This document shows, in pieces, positions 7,078 through 15,900 of a DNA stretch of 38,988 bases. Positions within the stretch are counted from its first letter, which is position 1; each line of letters begins with the position of its first letter. A program made the translations under genes and the position numbers. The notes beneath the pieces were generated by a model that ran no database searches, was not told where the DNA came from, and was given only the letters and a program-made list of their open reading frames with translations. The stretch covers positions 1 through 38,988 of the forward strand of contig REBP01000227.1 in NCBI GenBank assembly GCA_007692665.1, given 5' to 3'. Origin of the DNA: Gemmatimonadales bacterium. GTDB lineage: Bacteria > Gemmatimonadota > Gemmatimonadetes > Longimicrobiales > Gaopeijiaceae.

Positions 7078-7809
7078 TCAGAAGGTCGACACCCCCAGCT
7101 CCCCCAGCGAGGCCGCGGCGGTGGTTTCCATGGTGACGAAGGGCTCGCCGGCCCGGACGCGGATCCGTCCGCCTTCCACGGCGAGGTGCGCACGAATCTG
7201 ATCGAACAGGGGACGATCGCCGGCAGGGTAGACCTCTCCGGCCCCGGCGTTGCCCTCGAACTGGGAACGGTAGCACGCCAGCGCCGCCATCTTTCGTTCC
7301 ACCACGGCACTCACGTCCACCACCAGGGACGGGGGAGGGGCGTCCTCGCGGAAGGCGGTGGCGTACACCAGCTTGGTCGGACGAAAGGGTGCGCCCTCCG
7401 CATCCAGCTTCCGCAGGCCGGACAGGAAGACAGCCGAAGTGACCAGTGCCGAAGCCGCCCCGTGATCCGGGTGGCGCCCTTCCCGCCAGTGGGTGACCAC
7501 GACGCGCGGACGAAGCGCCCTCAGGTGCCCGGCCAGGACCCGGCGAGCCTCGTGGCTGTCGGCCAGGCGACCATCGGGGAGCCCGACATTCCGGCGGAGC
7601 TCGACGCCCAGGATCTCCGCTGCTGCGGCGGCCTCCGCGGCCCGGAGCTCAGGCGACCCCCGGCTTCCCGATTCCCCGCGGGTCAGGTCCAGGATCCCCA
7701 CCCGTTCGCCCCGGTCCACGCCGGCGGCCAGCGCGCCGCCGCAGAGGAGTTCGGCGTCGTCGGGGTGGGCGAAGACCGCCAGAACATCGAGGTCGTGGGT
7801 CGAATCCAT
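7078..7809 (-). CDS. bshB1: Bacillithiol biosynthesis deacetylase BshB1-like (LmbE/PIG-L family)
   Basis: Zinc-dependent deacetylase of the LmbE family, 243 residues. Metal-binding and catalytic elements are visible: AHPDDAE at 14-20 and HPDH with H113 and H116. The strings DLTRGESGSRGSPELR (41-56) and RRNVGLPDGRL fit BshB1 enzymes, which remove acetate from GlcNAc-malate to give GlcN-malate, the second step of bacillithiol synthesis. Start ATG 7809 has a GGAGGA ribosome binding site eight bases upstream. It lies 81 bases after the second permease on the same strand and may be the last gene of that unit. bshA and bshC are not in the window. A mycothiol deacetylase or general LmbE function is the alternative, but the LTRGE-GTRG-type string favours BshB1. 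Confidence 0.85.
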   Translation of the reverse strand: MDSTHDLDVLAVFAHPDDAELLCGGALAAGVDRGERVGILDLTRGESGSRGSPELRAAEAAAAAEILGVELRRNVGLPDGRLADSHEARRVLAGHLRALRPRVVVTHWREGRHPDHGAASALVTSAVFLSGLRKLDAEGAPFRPTKLVYATAFREDAPPPSLVVDVSAVVERKMAALACYRSQFEGNAGAGEVYPAGDRPLFDQIRAHLAVEGGRIRVRAGEPFVTMETTAAASLGELGVSTF

Positions 7810-7890
7810 CAGCGTCGATCCTCCGGGAAAGGGTGCGCGAACGGCGCCGGCTCGTCCGGGGCTTCCGGGGGGGGCGAGGCGCCGGAGTGG

Positions 7891-9243
7891 TCATTCATGA
7901 CGAAGGGCCTCGACCGGGGCCATGCGAGCGGCCCGAAGCGCGGGGAAGAGACCGAAGAGCATGCCGGTGATGGCAGCGGCGGCGAGGGAGACGGCCACGG
8001 CCCACAGCGGAATCGACGCGGGAACCGGCGTCAGACGGGCCACGAGCGCCGCGAAGCCCCCTCCGAGGAGGAGGCCGGTGGCACCTCCCAGCAGGGTCAG
8101 GACGCCGGCTTCCACGAGGAACTGCCAGAGAATTTCCCCCCGGGTGGCCCCCAGCGCCTTCCGGATCCCGATCTCCCGCGTCCGTTCGGTCACGGAGATG
8201 AGCATCATCCCCACCACCCCGACCCCGCCCACCAGGAGCCCCACCGACGACAGCGCGATCATGACGATGAAGAAGACCCCGGTGAAGCGGTCGAAGATTT
8301 CGAGAAGCTGGGTGGACCGCACGATGGAAAAGTTGTTGGGTTCACCCGGGGGGAGCCCCCGAACCGTGCGGAGCGCCGCGATGACCGCGTCCTCCACCTC
8401 GCCCTGGTCCCGTGCCTCCGAGGGCACGACCACCAGTTCGTTCACGCTGGGAGAGGCCTTGAACCGGCGTATGGCCGTGCTCTGGGGAACGATGGCCTGG
8501 AAGGCGGAGTTGTCCGAGAAGGGGTTCTCCTGGGGCTCGAAGACGCCGATCACCGTCACGGGAAGACCCCCGGACGGCCCGGCCCGGATGTGCATTCTCG
8601 CACCCGTTGCCGGCCCCTCTCCCAGCAGTTCCTCCGCCAGCCGGCGCGAGATGATGACAACGGTGCGGGCGTCGATGAACTCGGCGTCCACGAAGTCCCG
8701 GCCCTCCAGGAGCTCTGCGCCCCGGGGGGTGGCCCACCCCGGGCCTTCCCCCGTGGTCTGGACCCCCTGGACCTCGACGCTTCCCATCCTGAAGGTGGCG
8801 CCGCCGGCCTCGCCGCGGGGGTCCCTGATGGGGTAGGAGACGAGGATGTCCTCCACACCGTCGACGCGCCCCAGGCGATCCGCCTCCGCGAGGGTCAGCA
8901 TGGGACGGCGAAGCCAGGCCGGGGTGCTGCCGTCCCCCACGAACTGGATGTCGTCGGGATCCATGCGCATGACCATGAAGTTCCGCGGCCCTGCAGCCTC
9001 GATCCCCTCCTGGATGGAGCCCCGGATCCCGGTGATGAGCCCCGCCATCAGGACCACGACACAGACGCCGATTCCCACGCCCAGGACCGTCAGTCCCGAC
9101 CGGAAGGGGTTGGCCCGGATCGACTCCATGGCGATCCGCACGCCTTCCCTGGCTCCGAAGAGAAATCGCAGGAACACCCGGGTTCGGGACATGCGGGGCG
9201 GGGGGCCGCCGGGAGCGGGGGTGCTCCGTCGGCGTTCATTCAT
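7891..9243 (-). CDS. MacB/FtsX-type ABC transporter permease (second of pair)
   Basis: Protein of about 450 residues with the MacB topology: an N-terminal transmembrane helix (about 50-72), a large periplasmic MacB core domain, and three C-terminal helices. The FtsX cytoplasmic coupling segment RTREIGIRKALGAT and the end PVEALRHE are conserved. Such permeases do not move substrate through the membrane but transmit ATPase motion to a periplasmic adaptor and outer-membrane channel. ATG 9243 overlaps the stop of the preceding permease gene (ATGAATGA), a sign of translational coupling; a later ATG at 9192 (MSRTRVF) is also possible. No nucleotide-binding domain is fused and no ATPase gene is adjacent. 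The paralogue next to it suggests a heterodimer. Confidence 0.88.
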   Translation of the reverse strand: MNERRRSTPAPGGPPPRMSRTRVFLRFLFGAREGVRIAMESIRANPFRSGLTVLGVGIGVCVVVLMAGLITGIRGSIQEGIEAAGPRNFMVMRMDPDDIQFVGDGSTPAWLRRPMLTLAEADRLGRVDGVEDILVSYPIRDPRGEAGGATFRMGSVEVQGVQTTGEGPGWATPRGAELLEGRDFVDAEFIDARTVVIISRRLAEELLGEGPATGARMHIRAGPSGGLPVTVIGVFEPQENPFSDNSAFQAIVPQSTAIRRFKASPSVNELVVVPSEARDQGEVEDAVIAALRTVRGLPPGEPNNFSIVRSTQLLEIFDRFTGVFFIVMIALSSVGLLVGGVGVVGMMLISVTERTREIGIRKALGATRGEILWQFLVEAGVLTLLGGATGLLLGGGFAALVARLTPVPASIPLWAVAVSLAAAAITGMLFGLFPALRAARMAPVEALRHE

Positions 9244-10477
9244 GGCGAAGCGCCACGACGGGATCCAGGGCCGACGCGCGGATCGCCGGATAGACACCCG
9301 CAGCAACCCCCACGGTCATCCCGAGCAGGACGCTCAGTGCCACCCACTGGGGCGCCACCGCTGCCGGCAGCGGGGTGAACGCCCGCACGGCCCCCGCGAG
9401 CCCGATGCCCACCGCGACGCCGATGACGGCGCCGGCGGCCGACAGCGTCGTGGCTTCCACGAGAAACTGCCCGACAATGTCCTTCCGGCGCGCGCCCAGG
9501 GCCTTCCGGATTCCGATTTCCCGGGTGCGCTCCATCACCGAGACGAGCATGATGTTCATGATGACGATGCCGCCCACCACGAGAGAGATGCCGACGAGCC
9601 CGGGAAGGGCCACGAAGAGGATCGTGGAGATCCGGTCCCAGAAGGCCAGGGACGATTCGGCGGTCTCGAGCTCGAAGTTGTTGGCTTCGGCGGGGCGAAG
9701 CCGCCGGTGGACTCGAAGCGCGGCCTCCGCGTCCATCATGGCGACCGGCAGGTCCCCGGGGTTGTCGACCTGGATGATGATGTTCCCCACCGCGCCCCGC
9801 TCCGGAAGGATGCGACCGGCCCGGGATCGCTCGGGGATGAGGACCCGGCTGTTCAGGGAGATCCCGAGAATCGATCCCTGGTCCTCCAGAACGCCCACCA
9901 CACGGTAGGGAAATCCCCGGATGCGCACGCGCTCGCCCAGCGCTCCGCCATCGGGAAAGAGCGCCTCCGCCACGCTCAGCCCGAGGATGGCCACCGGTAC
10001 GCCCCGACCGGCTTCCTGCGAGGAAAACGGGCGTCCTTCCTCCACACGGAGGGTCCGGATCTCCAGGACCTCCTCCGACATCGCCGTGAGCTGGATCTGG
10101 CTGGCGGTGAGCCCCGCATCGGTGCGGACGTCGGTGGTACTCGAGGTTTCCACACCCACGCGGCCGGGGACAGTAAGTCCGCGGCGGATGGATTCGGCGT
10201 CGCTGATCGTCGCGCGGGGGCGCCGGGCCAGCTCCCGGGCCTGCTGCGCGGAAAAGCTCACCTGGACCGACGGTGTCCGCCGCACCTGGACCGTGTTCAT
10301 TCCGAAGACTTCCTGGGCGAAGTCCTCCTGGATGTAGCGATCCATGCCCTCCACGACGCTCACCACCACGATGAGAAACATGACGCCGATGATGACGCCG
10401 AGGAGGCTGAAGGCGCTCTTCAGCTTCTCCTGACGCAGCTGCATCAGCGCGAGTCGGATTCCCTCGTGGAAGTGCAT
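9236..10477 (-). CDS. MacB/FtsX-type ABC transporter permease (first of pair)
   Basis: A 413-residue permease with a short cytoplasmic N-terminus (MHFHEGIRLALMQLRQEKLKSA in outline), one helix (about 22-45), the periplasmic MacB core domain (about 50-280), and three C-terminal helices from about 285. The coupling-helix motif ERTREIGIRKALGARRKDI and the end DPVVALRHE are diagnostic of the FtsX/MacB superfamily. It lies 71 bases downstream of the MacA-type adaptor and overlaps the second permease gene by 8 bases. Together with the adaptor it would form the membrane part of a MacAB-like exporter or mechanotransmission complex for lipids, peptides or envelope components. The required ATPase is missing from this cluster and must come from elsewhere if the complex is active. 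Confidence 0.88.
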   Translation of the reverse strand: MHFHEGIRLALMQLRQEKLKSAFSLLGVIIGVMFLIVVVSVVEGMDRYIQEDFAQEVFGMNTVQVRRTPSVQVSFSAQQARELARRPRATISDAESIRRGLTVPGRVGVETSSTTDVRTDAGLTASQIQLTAMSEEVLEIRTLRVEEGRPFSSQEAGRGVPVAILGLSVAEALFPDGGALGERVRIRGFPYRVVGVLEDQGSILGISLNSRVLIPERSRAGRILPERGAVGNIIIQVDNPGDLPVAMMDAEAALRVHRRLRPAEANNFELETAESSLAFWDRISTILFVALPGLVGISLVVGGIVIMNIMLVSVMERTREIGIRKALGARRKDIVGQFLVEATTLSAAGAVIGVAVGIGLAGAVRAFTPLPAAVAPQWVALSVLLGMTVGVAAGVYPAIRASALDPVVALRHE

Positions 10478-10548
10478 GGGCCGGGATTCGGGGCCTGGGG
10501 TGGGGAGGGGGAGCGCGGGGTGGGTGGCTCAGCGCGGGATGGGGCGGC

Positions 10549-11826
10549 TCAGCGCGGCCTCGGCCTGCCGGATGCCTCCACCGTGACCGCCGCCCCGTCG
10601 GAGAGTTCCTGGATGCGCTGGTACGGCCCGCTCACCACCACATCTCCCGGAGAGAGTCCGGAGACGATCTCGAAGTGCTCCTCGCCCGTGATGCCGAGTT
10701 CCACGGGGGTCCAGTGGGCTCGCCCGTCGCGGACCACGAACACCCCTTCCTGGCGTCGACTCGCGGCGGCGGATCTCGCGGCCGAGGAGCGGGGGTTCCC
10801 CGTGGCGTCCCCGGGGGCAGCGGCTGTCCGCACCAGCGCGGAATCCTCGCGCACGGTGACGGCGATGATGGGAACGGAGAGGACGGACGGTCGCCGGTCC
10901 ACGATGATGTCGGCGGTGGCGGAGAGATCCGGGCGGAGGGCCTCGGGGGGATCCAGGAGGGTGAGGACGACCTCGAAGTCCACCGAGGTCCGGGACTGTC
11001 CCTGGGCAGGCTGAATCGCCGAATTGCCGATGCGGGAAACCCGGCCTGCGAACGGCTGGCCCGGGAACGCATCGATCTCGACGACGGCCGAATCTCCCAG
11101 CGAGATGCGGGGAACATCGGTCTCGTCCACCGTGAGGACCGCCTCGATCACCGAGAGGTCGCTGACCGTGAGCAGGAGACTCCCGGGATTGTTCATCGTT
11201 CCGATGACCACGGTCTCCCCCTCCTCGATGTTCAGGCGGGTGACGCGCCCGGAGATGGGCGAGACGATCGTGGTCCGGGAACGCTGTTCCTCGGACTCCT
11301 CGAGCTGGGCGCGGGTCTGGGCGGCGCCGAATTCGGCGGATTCCAGCGTGGACTCCTGGATCTGGAGCCGGGTCCGCGCCTCCTCCAGCGCCTGCAGGCT
11401 CACCAGGTTGGGATCCCGCTGGCTCAGGTTCAGCAGCCGATCGAGGTCGCGCCGGGCCTGCTCGAGGTTGGCAAGGGCCTGGGAGACCTGCGCCTGGGAC
11501 TGGGAGAGAGCGGCCCGGGCCCGGGCGACCTGGGCCTCCGACGTGGTAGGGTCGATCCGCAGCAGGAGAACTCCCCGCTCGACCTCGTCGCCCTCCTCCA
11601 CGTTCAGCTCCACCACCCGGCCCATGACGTCGGAGGAGATGTTTACCTGGCGGCGGGGCCGAATGCTTCCGGTTGCCGTGATGGTGGCCGCCAGGTCACG
11701 GCTCTCCGCGACCTCGGTCCGCACCTCCACCGCCCGGTCTCCGGCGCCCCGCACAGCGAGCCAGACCCCCACGCCGAGAAGGACCACGATGCCCAGCCCG
11801 ATCCAGATCCTTCGATTTCCCGGCAT
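10549..11826 (-). CDS. MacA-type periplasmic adaptor (HlyD/RND membrane fusion protein family)
   Basis: The 425-residue product has an N-terminal membrane anchor (about 7-26). The biotinyl-lipoyl-like half motif GRVVELNVEEGDEVERG is near residue 70. A long alpha-helical hairpin rich in Ala, Gln, Leu and Arg spans about 95-185. The second lipoyl half SPISGRVTRLNIEEGETV, beta-barrel and membrane-proximal domains follow. This order is typical of adaptors that bridge an inner-membrane transporter and a TolC-like channel. Position before two MacB/FtsX permeases makes MacA the best comparison. An insertion rich in Ala, Arg and Ser (about residues 335-360, near RSSAARSAAASRR) interrupts the beta-barrel/membrane-proximal junction. 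The substrate cannot be inferred. Confidence 0.88.
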   Translation of the reverse strand: MPGNRRIWIGLGIVVLLGVGVWLAVRGAGDRAVEVRTEVAESRDLAATITATGSIRPRRQVNISSDVMGRVVELNVEEGDEVERGVLLLRIDPTTSEAQVARARAALSQSQAQVSQALANLEQARRDLDRLLNLSQRDPNLVSLQALEEARTRLQIQESTLESAEFGAAQTRAQLEESEEQRSRTTIVSPISGRVTRLNIEEGETVVIGTMNNPGSLLLTVSDLSVIEAVLTVDETDVPRISLGDSAVVEIDAFPGQPFAGRVSRIGNSAIQPAQGQSRTSVDFEVVLTLLDPPEALRPDLSATADIIVDRRPSVLSVPIIAVTVREDSALVRTAAAPGDATGNPRSSAARSAAASRRQEGVFVVRDGRAHWTPVELGITGEEHFEIVSGLSPGDVVVSGPYQRIQELSDGAAVTVEASGRPRPR

Positions 11827-11885
11827 GAACTCACTCTGTGTGGGGTGCAGGACGTGGGGCCCGGGCTCCCGGGGGCACCGCCGCC

Positions 11886-11930
11886 CCCCTTACCTACGAG
11901 CGGACCGGTGCAAATTCTTCAATGGCGGAT
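11886..11930 (-). promoter_or_regulatory. Weak promoter-like region upstream of the adaptor gene
   Basis: In the 165-base gap before the adaptor, the minus strand holds TTGAAG followed 20 bases later by TAGGTA, within a locally AT-enriched segment. The spacing is longer than the ideal 17, so this is a tentative candidate for an internal promoter. Confidence 0.2.
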
Positions 11931-11991
11931 TCTGCCGGTCGCCCGTGGGGCCGGGGTGGCCCGGGGGGGAGGTTTGCGGCGAGGGTCCGGA

Positions 11992-12708
11992 TCAGGGCGC
12001 GCGCCGGCGGATCGCGGTGAATCCGCGGTCCGGATCCTCGACCCGGAGGACCTGTCCGTCGGGGGCGACCCACAGATTCCGGACACGGCCGTCGCCCTCG
12101 AGACGCAGGTGGCGGCCCTGGGTGGACCCTTCCACGAGGGCCACCGAGGTGGAGGCCGACACGGTCGTGACCCTCAGTTCGAACTGACGGCCCTCCCGGG
12201 GCGAGATCACGGGGATCGTCGCTTCTCCGTTCACCAGTCGAGCCGCCACGAAGTAGTACTGGTGCGCCACGCCGGGGTCGAGGAGGATGGTTCCGGAGGC
12301 GGCGCGGTATTCCCGTTCCCGCTCGCCCCGCTCGGAGCGGACCCGGCTCAGGTAGCGGCCGGGACCCAGTTCGATGGTGACCTCCTCCTGGGTGGCACCC
12401 GACACCTTGAGCTGGTAGCCCGAAACCGCCATGTCCCCCCCCGAGGTCTGGAGGAGCGGAACCATGCTGGTGTTCCCCTCGGGGACCCTCAGCTGGATCT
12501 CGGCGGTTGCGATGACCTGCAGGGCCGCGCCGGAACCGGTTCGCCGGATCGCGAACTCCTCCGTTCCGACGTCCGTGCCGTTGGACAGGATTCTGAAGGT
12601 CCCCTGGTCCACGGGAACGCTCTGTGCGACCAGGGCTTCCGGAGAGGGGAGGACAAGGAGAAGTCCCAGGGCCAGAACGGGACCGGATGCGAAGCGGGAA
12701 GGGCTCAT
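11992..12708 (-). CDS. Exported protein of unknown function
   Basis: The 238-residue product starts with a clear Sec signal peptide (basic MSPSRFASG, hydrophobic core, likely cleavage after LVAQ-type Ala-Gln near residue 29). The mature part is predicted mainly beta: repeated alternating strands such as QVIATAEIQLRVPE, YQLKVSGATQEEVTIELG and FELRVTTVSASTSVALVE. There are no cysteines and no catalytic motif that I recognise. It could be a lipocalin-like or beta-sandwich periplasmic protein. It is the first gene of the minus-strand run that continues with the MacA-type adaptor (165 bases downstream), so an accessory role in that export system is possible but unproven. The short upstream region shared with the giant kinase holds a palindrome and tandem repeat. 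I do not recognise the family. Confidence 0.65.
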   Translation of the reverse strand: MSPSRFASGPVLALGLLLVLPSPEALVAQSVPVDQGTFRILSNGTDVGTEEFAIRRTGSGAALQVIATAEIQLRVPEGNTSMVPLLQTSGGDMAVSGYQLKVSGATQEEVTIELGPGRYLSRVRSERGEREREYRAASGTILLDPGVAHQYYFVAARLVNGEATIPVISPREGRQFELRVTTVSASTSVALVEGSTQGRHLRLEGDGRVRNLWVAPDGQVLRVEDPDRGFTAIRRRAP

Positions 12709-12775
12709 GCTGGGGTACTCCGGGAAAGGAGCTGGAGGGAGCGGCGTGGCGGCAGGGAGCTTCGGCGGAAGCCGG

Positions 12776-12819
12776 CATGGACCGGAGCCTCACCCGCCAT
12801 GGACCGGAGCCTCACCCGC
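12776..12819 (+). repeat. 22-bp perfect tandem repeat (2 copies)
   Basis: Two exact head-to-tail copies of a 22-bp unit beginning CATGGACCGGAGCC (12776-12797 and 12798-12819), followed directly by a third partial ATGG. It lies in the 251-base gap between divergent genes and abuts a palindrome. The frame of the downstream kinase happens to be open through it, but an exact 22-bp repeat (not a multiple of three) is unlikely to be coding. Confidence 0.9.
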
Positions 12820-12822
12820 ATG

Positions 12823-12836
12823 GTACTGTACAGTAC
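12823..12836. promoter_or_regulatory. 14-bp palindrome built from three phased GTAC blocks, candidate operator
   Basis: GTACTGTACAGTAC is a perfect palindrome. It consists of three GTAC tetramers starting at 12823, 12828 and 12833, one every five bases, and also contains the overlapping inverted repeat TGTAC-A-GTACA (12828-12838 region). In DNA this GC-rich it stands out as AT-rich and symmetrical. It sits between the divergent exported-protein gene (12708) and the giant kinase (start near 12960), so it could control either or both. No regulator gene is next to it. Confidence 0.5.
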
Positions 12837-12959
12837 ACGGCGAGATGGCTGCCGGTCCCCCACCTCCGCTCCGGGGTCTGGAGTGAAGTCGGGGAACGAG
12901 TCCCCCCCCAGGTCATCCTCCGAATCTCCCTGCCTCCCGGCCCAGGCGCAACCCGAATC

Positions 12960-15900
12960 GTGATTCCCCTGCCTCCCGCCGCGCCACTCCTCCTCGGAGG
13001 TGCCTCCTTCGTGGCGCTCTGGGTCGGAACCGGAAACGCCTGGCTCCTTGTCGCGGCTGCCACCTGTCTCCTGGGTTCGGCCGTGCTCCGGCGTCCGGAC
13101 GAGGTCCCCGTTCAACGGTGGACGCTCCTTGCTCTCGGACTGGCGGTCATCGCCGGCGGCGCGGCAGAGTTCCACACGACCCGGATTTCGGCCACCTGGG
13201 ACGACCGGGCCCGGCTCCGCGAGGCGCAGGTCCGTGACCAGCTCTCCCAGGACCTCGATGCCCTGCTTCTCGCGGGGGAGGGTGCGGTCGCGCGGCTCCT
13301 GGCGCTGTACGATCCCGGTCTGCGGGCGCCGCGGGCGGTCCTTTCCCAGGATCTCCTGACCGACGGGGTCGACGCGGTGGCGATCTTCGGGCCGGGAGGT
13401 GAGCTGCTCGCGTGGGAGGGCGGACACCAGGGCCCGGTCCCCCGGAATGCCCGCCTCGGGCTGTCCCCCTACATCTATGCCGAGTCCGCCCTGTTCGGGT
13501 ACCTGTACGTGACCCGCCCGCTCCCGGAAGGGACGGGGACGGCGGTGGCGGTCAGCCTCCTCAGGGCCGACCTCCCCGCGACGCTGGAGGACGCCTCGGC
13601 AGACTTCGTTTCGCGCTTCCTGGCCCGTTCCGGCGCACGGATCCAGGTGGGCCGGGAGGACCGGGTCGAGGGAGAGGTGGCGTGGGGGCTGACCTGGGAG
13701 AGGGAAGTCCTCTTCTCGGTCGCCGTCGTGCCGGCGTCGGAAGCCGAGGTGCGGAGTCGCGTGGAACTCCGATGGAGCTGGCTCGTGGCCCTTCTCCTCG
13801 CGGCCGTCTGGATCGGTGTTGCAAGGGGCATGCGGGGCGCACGGGGCGGCCGGATCCTTTCGGGTGCCGGGCTGGTGCTCATCCTCCTGGGTCTCCCCCT
13901 GGGCCGGCTCTCCGGCAACACCCGGCTCTTCTCTCCGGCGGACCTCTACGTCCCCCTGCCCCTCACCCTGACCCTCGGGGACCTGCTCGTCCTCGCCGCT
14001 GCCGGCGTGCTGCTCCTGGGGTTCGCCTCCCCCTTTCGCCTTCCCCGCCCCCCCCGCATCCCGGCGGCGCTGGCCGCGGTCGGCGGGATCCTGCTCGCCG
14101 CGCTTCTGCTGGGCCTGTTCCGGCAGGGAGCCTCGCGGGACCTGCTCTCGGGCCCGGAACTCCTGTGGTCCCTCTACCACGGGGCCGCCTTCCTTTCCGT
14201 ATCGCTCGTGGTCGCCCTCGCGATCCAGGCGGGACGCGGGGCCCACGGCAACACGCGGGTGCGCTGGGTGGTCGCCGCGTCCGTGCTGGCCTGCGTCCTC
14301 GGGGTGGTGGCAGCCTGGCTGGTCCGCACGGAAGCCGCCTTCCCGGTGTGGATGATCCTTCCGTGGTTCCTCCCTCTCCTGGCGCTGATCCGGGCCTTCG
14401 GCGTGGAGGAGTCGTGGGGAGGATCCATGCTCCGGTGGGTGGGGGTCGGCGTGGTCAGTGCGACCCTCGTGCTGCCCTGGGCATGGGGGAGCCGTGTGGA
14501 GGCCCGCATCGCGGGAGCGGAGGACCGCATCGAGCGCCTGGGCACCCGTCCGGACCCCTTCCTGGAGTTCCTTCTCCTTCGCACCGGCGAGGAGGCCCGA
14601 GCGCTTTCGCTCTCCGGACGGAACCCGGTGGAGGTCCTCTACGGTGCGTGGGCCGGGAGCGGACTGGCACGGGAGGGCGTCCCGGTCTGGCTCACCTGGT
14701 GGTCTCCGGACGGGTTCGCCCAGGAGGAACTCCGCATCGGCGTCGCCACGCCGAGGCCGCAGATCCCGGCCGACCTGCGCATGGCGGCGCTCATGGAGGG
14801 AGACGTCCGCCTCGTCCGATCCGACCAGGCGGAGACCCACTACGTCGTTGCCGCGCCTCTCGCCCAGGGGGCCACCCTCACGGCCGTGGTCCCGCCCCGG
14901 CGGGGGTTCGCCGGTGACTCGCCGCTCGGTCCGCTCTTCTCGCCGGCCCGCTTCGACCCGGATCCCGTGTCGCTGATCCCCCTGCTGCCGGAAGAGGCCC
15001 TGGTTCCCACCGCCCCCGGCGTGGCCGGGACCCCGACGACGGAGGCCATCCGGTGGACCCTCACGCCGGAAGGGTGGCGGGGAGAGACCGCCCTCGCCTT
15101 TCCGGACCAGATCTACCTGGCCCAGTATCATGTGGCCCTCCCGCGGCCGCTTCTCGTGCTCGCGAGGGGCACACTCCTCCTCATCGGTTCCGTGGGCCTG
15201 CTCCTCCTCCTCTGGACCGGAGGGCGACGGCTCGCCGCTCCCACCCGTCTCCCGTGGAAGCGGGGTGCGGCCTCCATGACATCGTTCCGGGGGCGGGTCA
15301 CCCTCGCGCTGTTCGGGTTCTTTCTCCTCCCCACCATTCTCTTCGGGATGCTGGCGTACCGGACCCTCTCCAGCGCATCGGTCCGCACGGCGGAAACCCT
15401 CGCGGCCCGGGCTGCGGAAGATGCCGCGGCGGGGTTTGCGGACACGGGCGGTGCCATGGATCTGCTGGCGGCCCGGGTCGGCTCGGACCTCCTGCTCTAC
15501 GAAGGGGGGCAGCTGGTGGGGGGCTCCCAGCGGGAACTCGTGGAACTCGGGCTCTACCAGGGGTGGCTGCCCCCGGCAGTTCACCGGACGATGACGGGGG
15601 GATCGGAACTGCTCACGACGACCATCGCCACGCTGGGCGGGTGGGATTACGTGGTCGCCTACCGCCGCATCCCCGGCGGACGCGTGCTCGCGGCCCCGGC
15701 GGCGCTCCAGGCCGGTGCGACCGCGGTTCGCCAGCGCGAGGTTGCGGATCTGCTGGCCTTCACGCTGGTGCTGGGGGCCGGGCTGTCCGTCCTTCTGGCT
15801 CTGCTGGTGGGGAGGGCGCTGGCCCGCCCGATCCAGACCCTCCAGGTCGCATCGGAGCGCGTCGGGTCCGGCAACATGGGGGTCCATCTCCCTTCCGATC

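Noticed and set aside
7186-9378. Plus-strand open frame of 730 codons
   Set aside because: Opposite bshB1 and a permease; composition is Gly/Arg/His/Pro-rich with no domain. Shadow of the minus-strand genes.
12776-12819. CRISPR-like repeats
   Set aside because: The two copies are directly adjacent with no spacer, and no cas gene is present.
12624-12959. Upstream extension of the giant kinase to earlier start codons
   Set aside because: It would translate a perfect 22-bp repeat and a palindrome, and would overlap the divergent exported-protein gene. GTG 12960 directly before the first helix is more plausible, though not proven.
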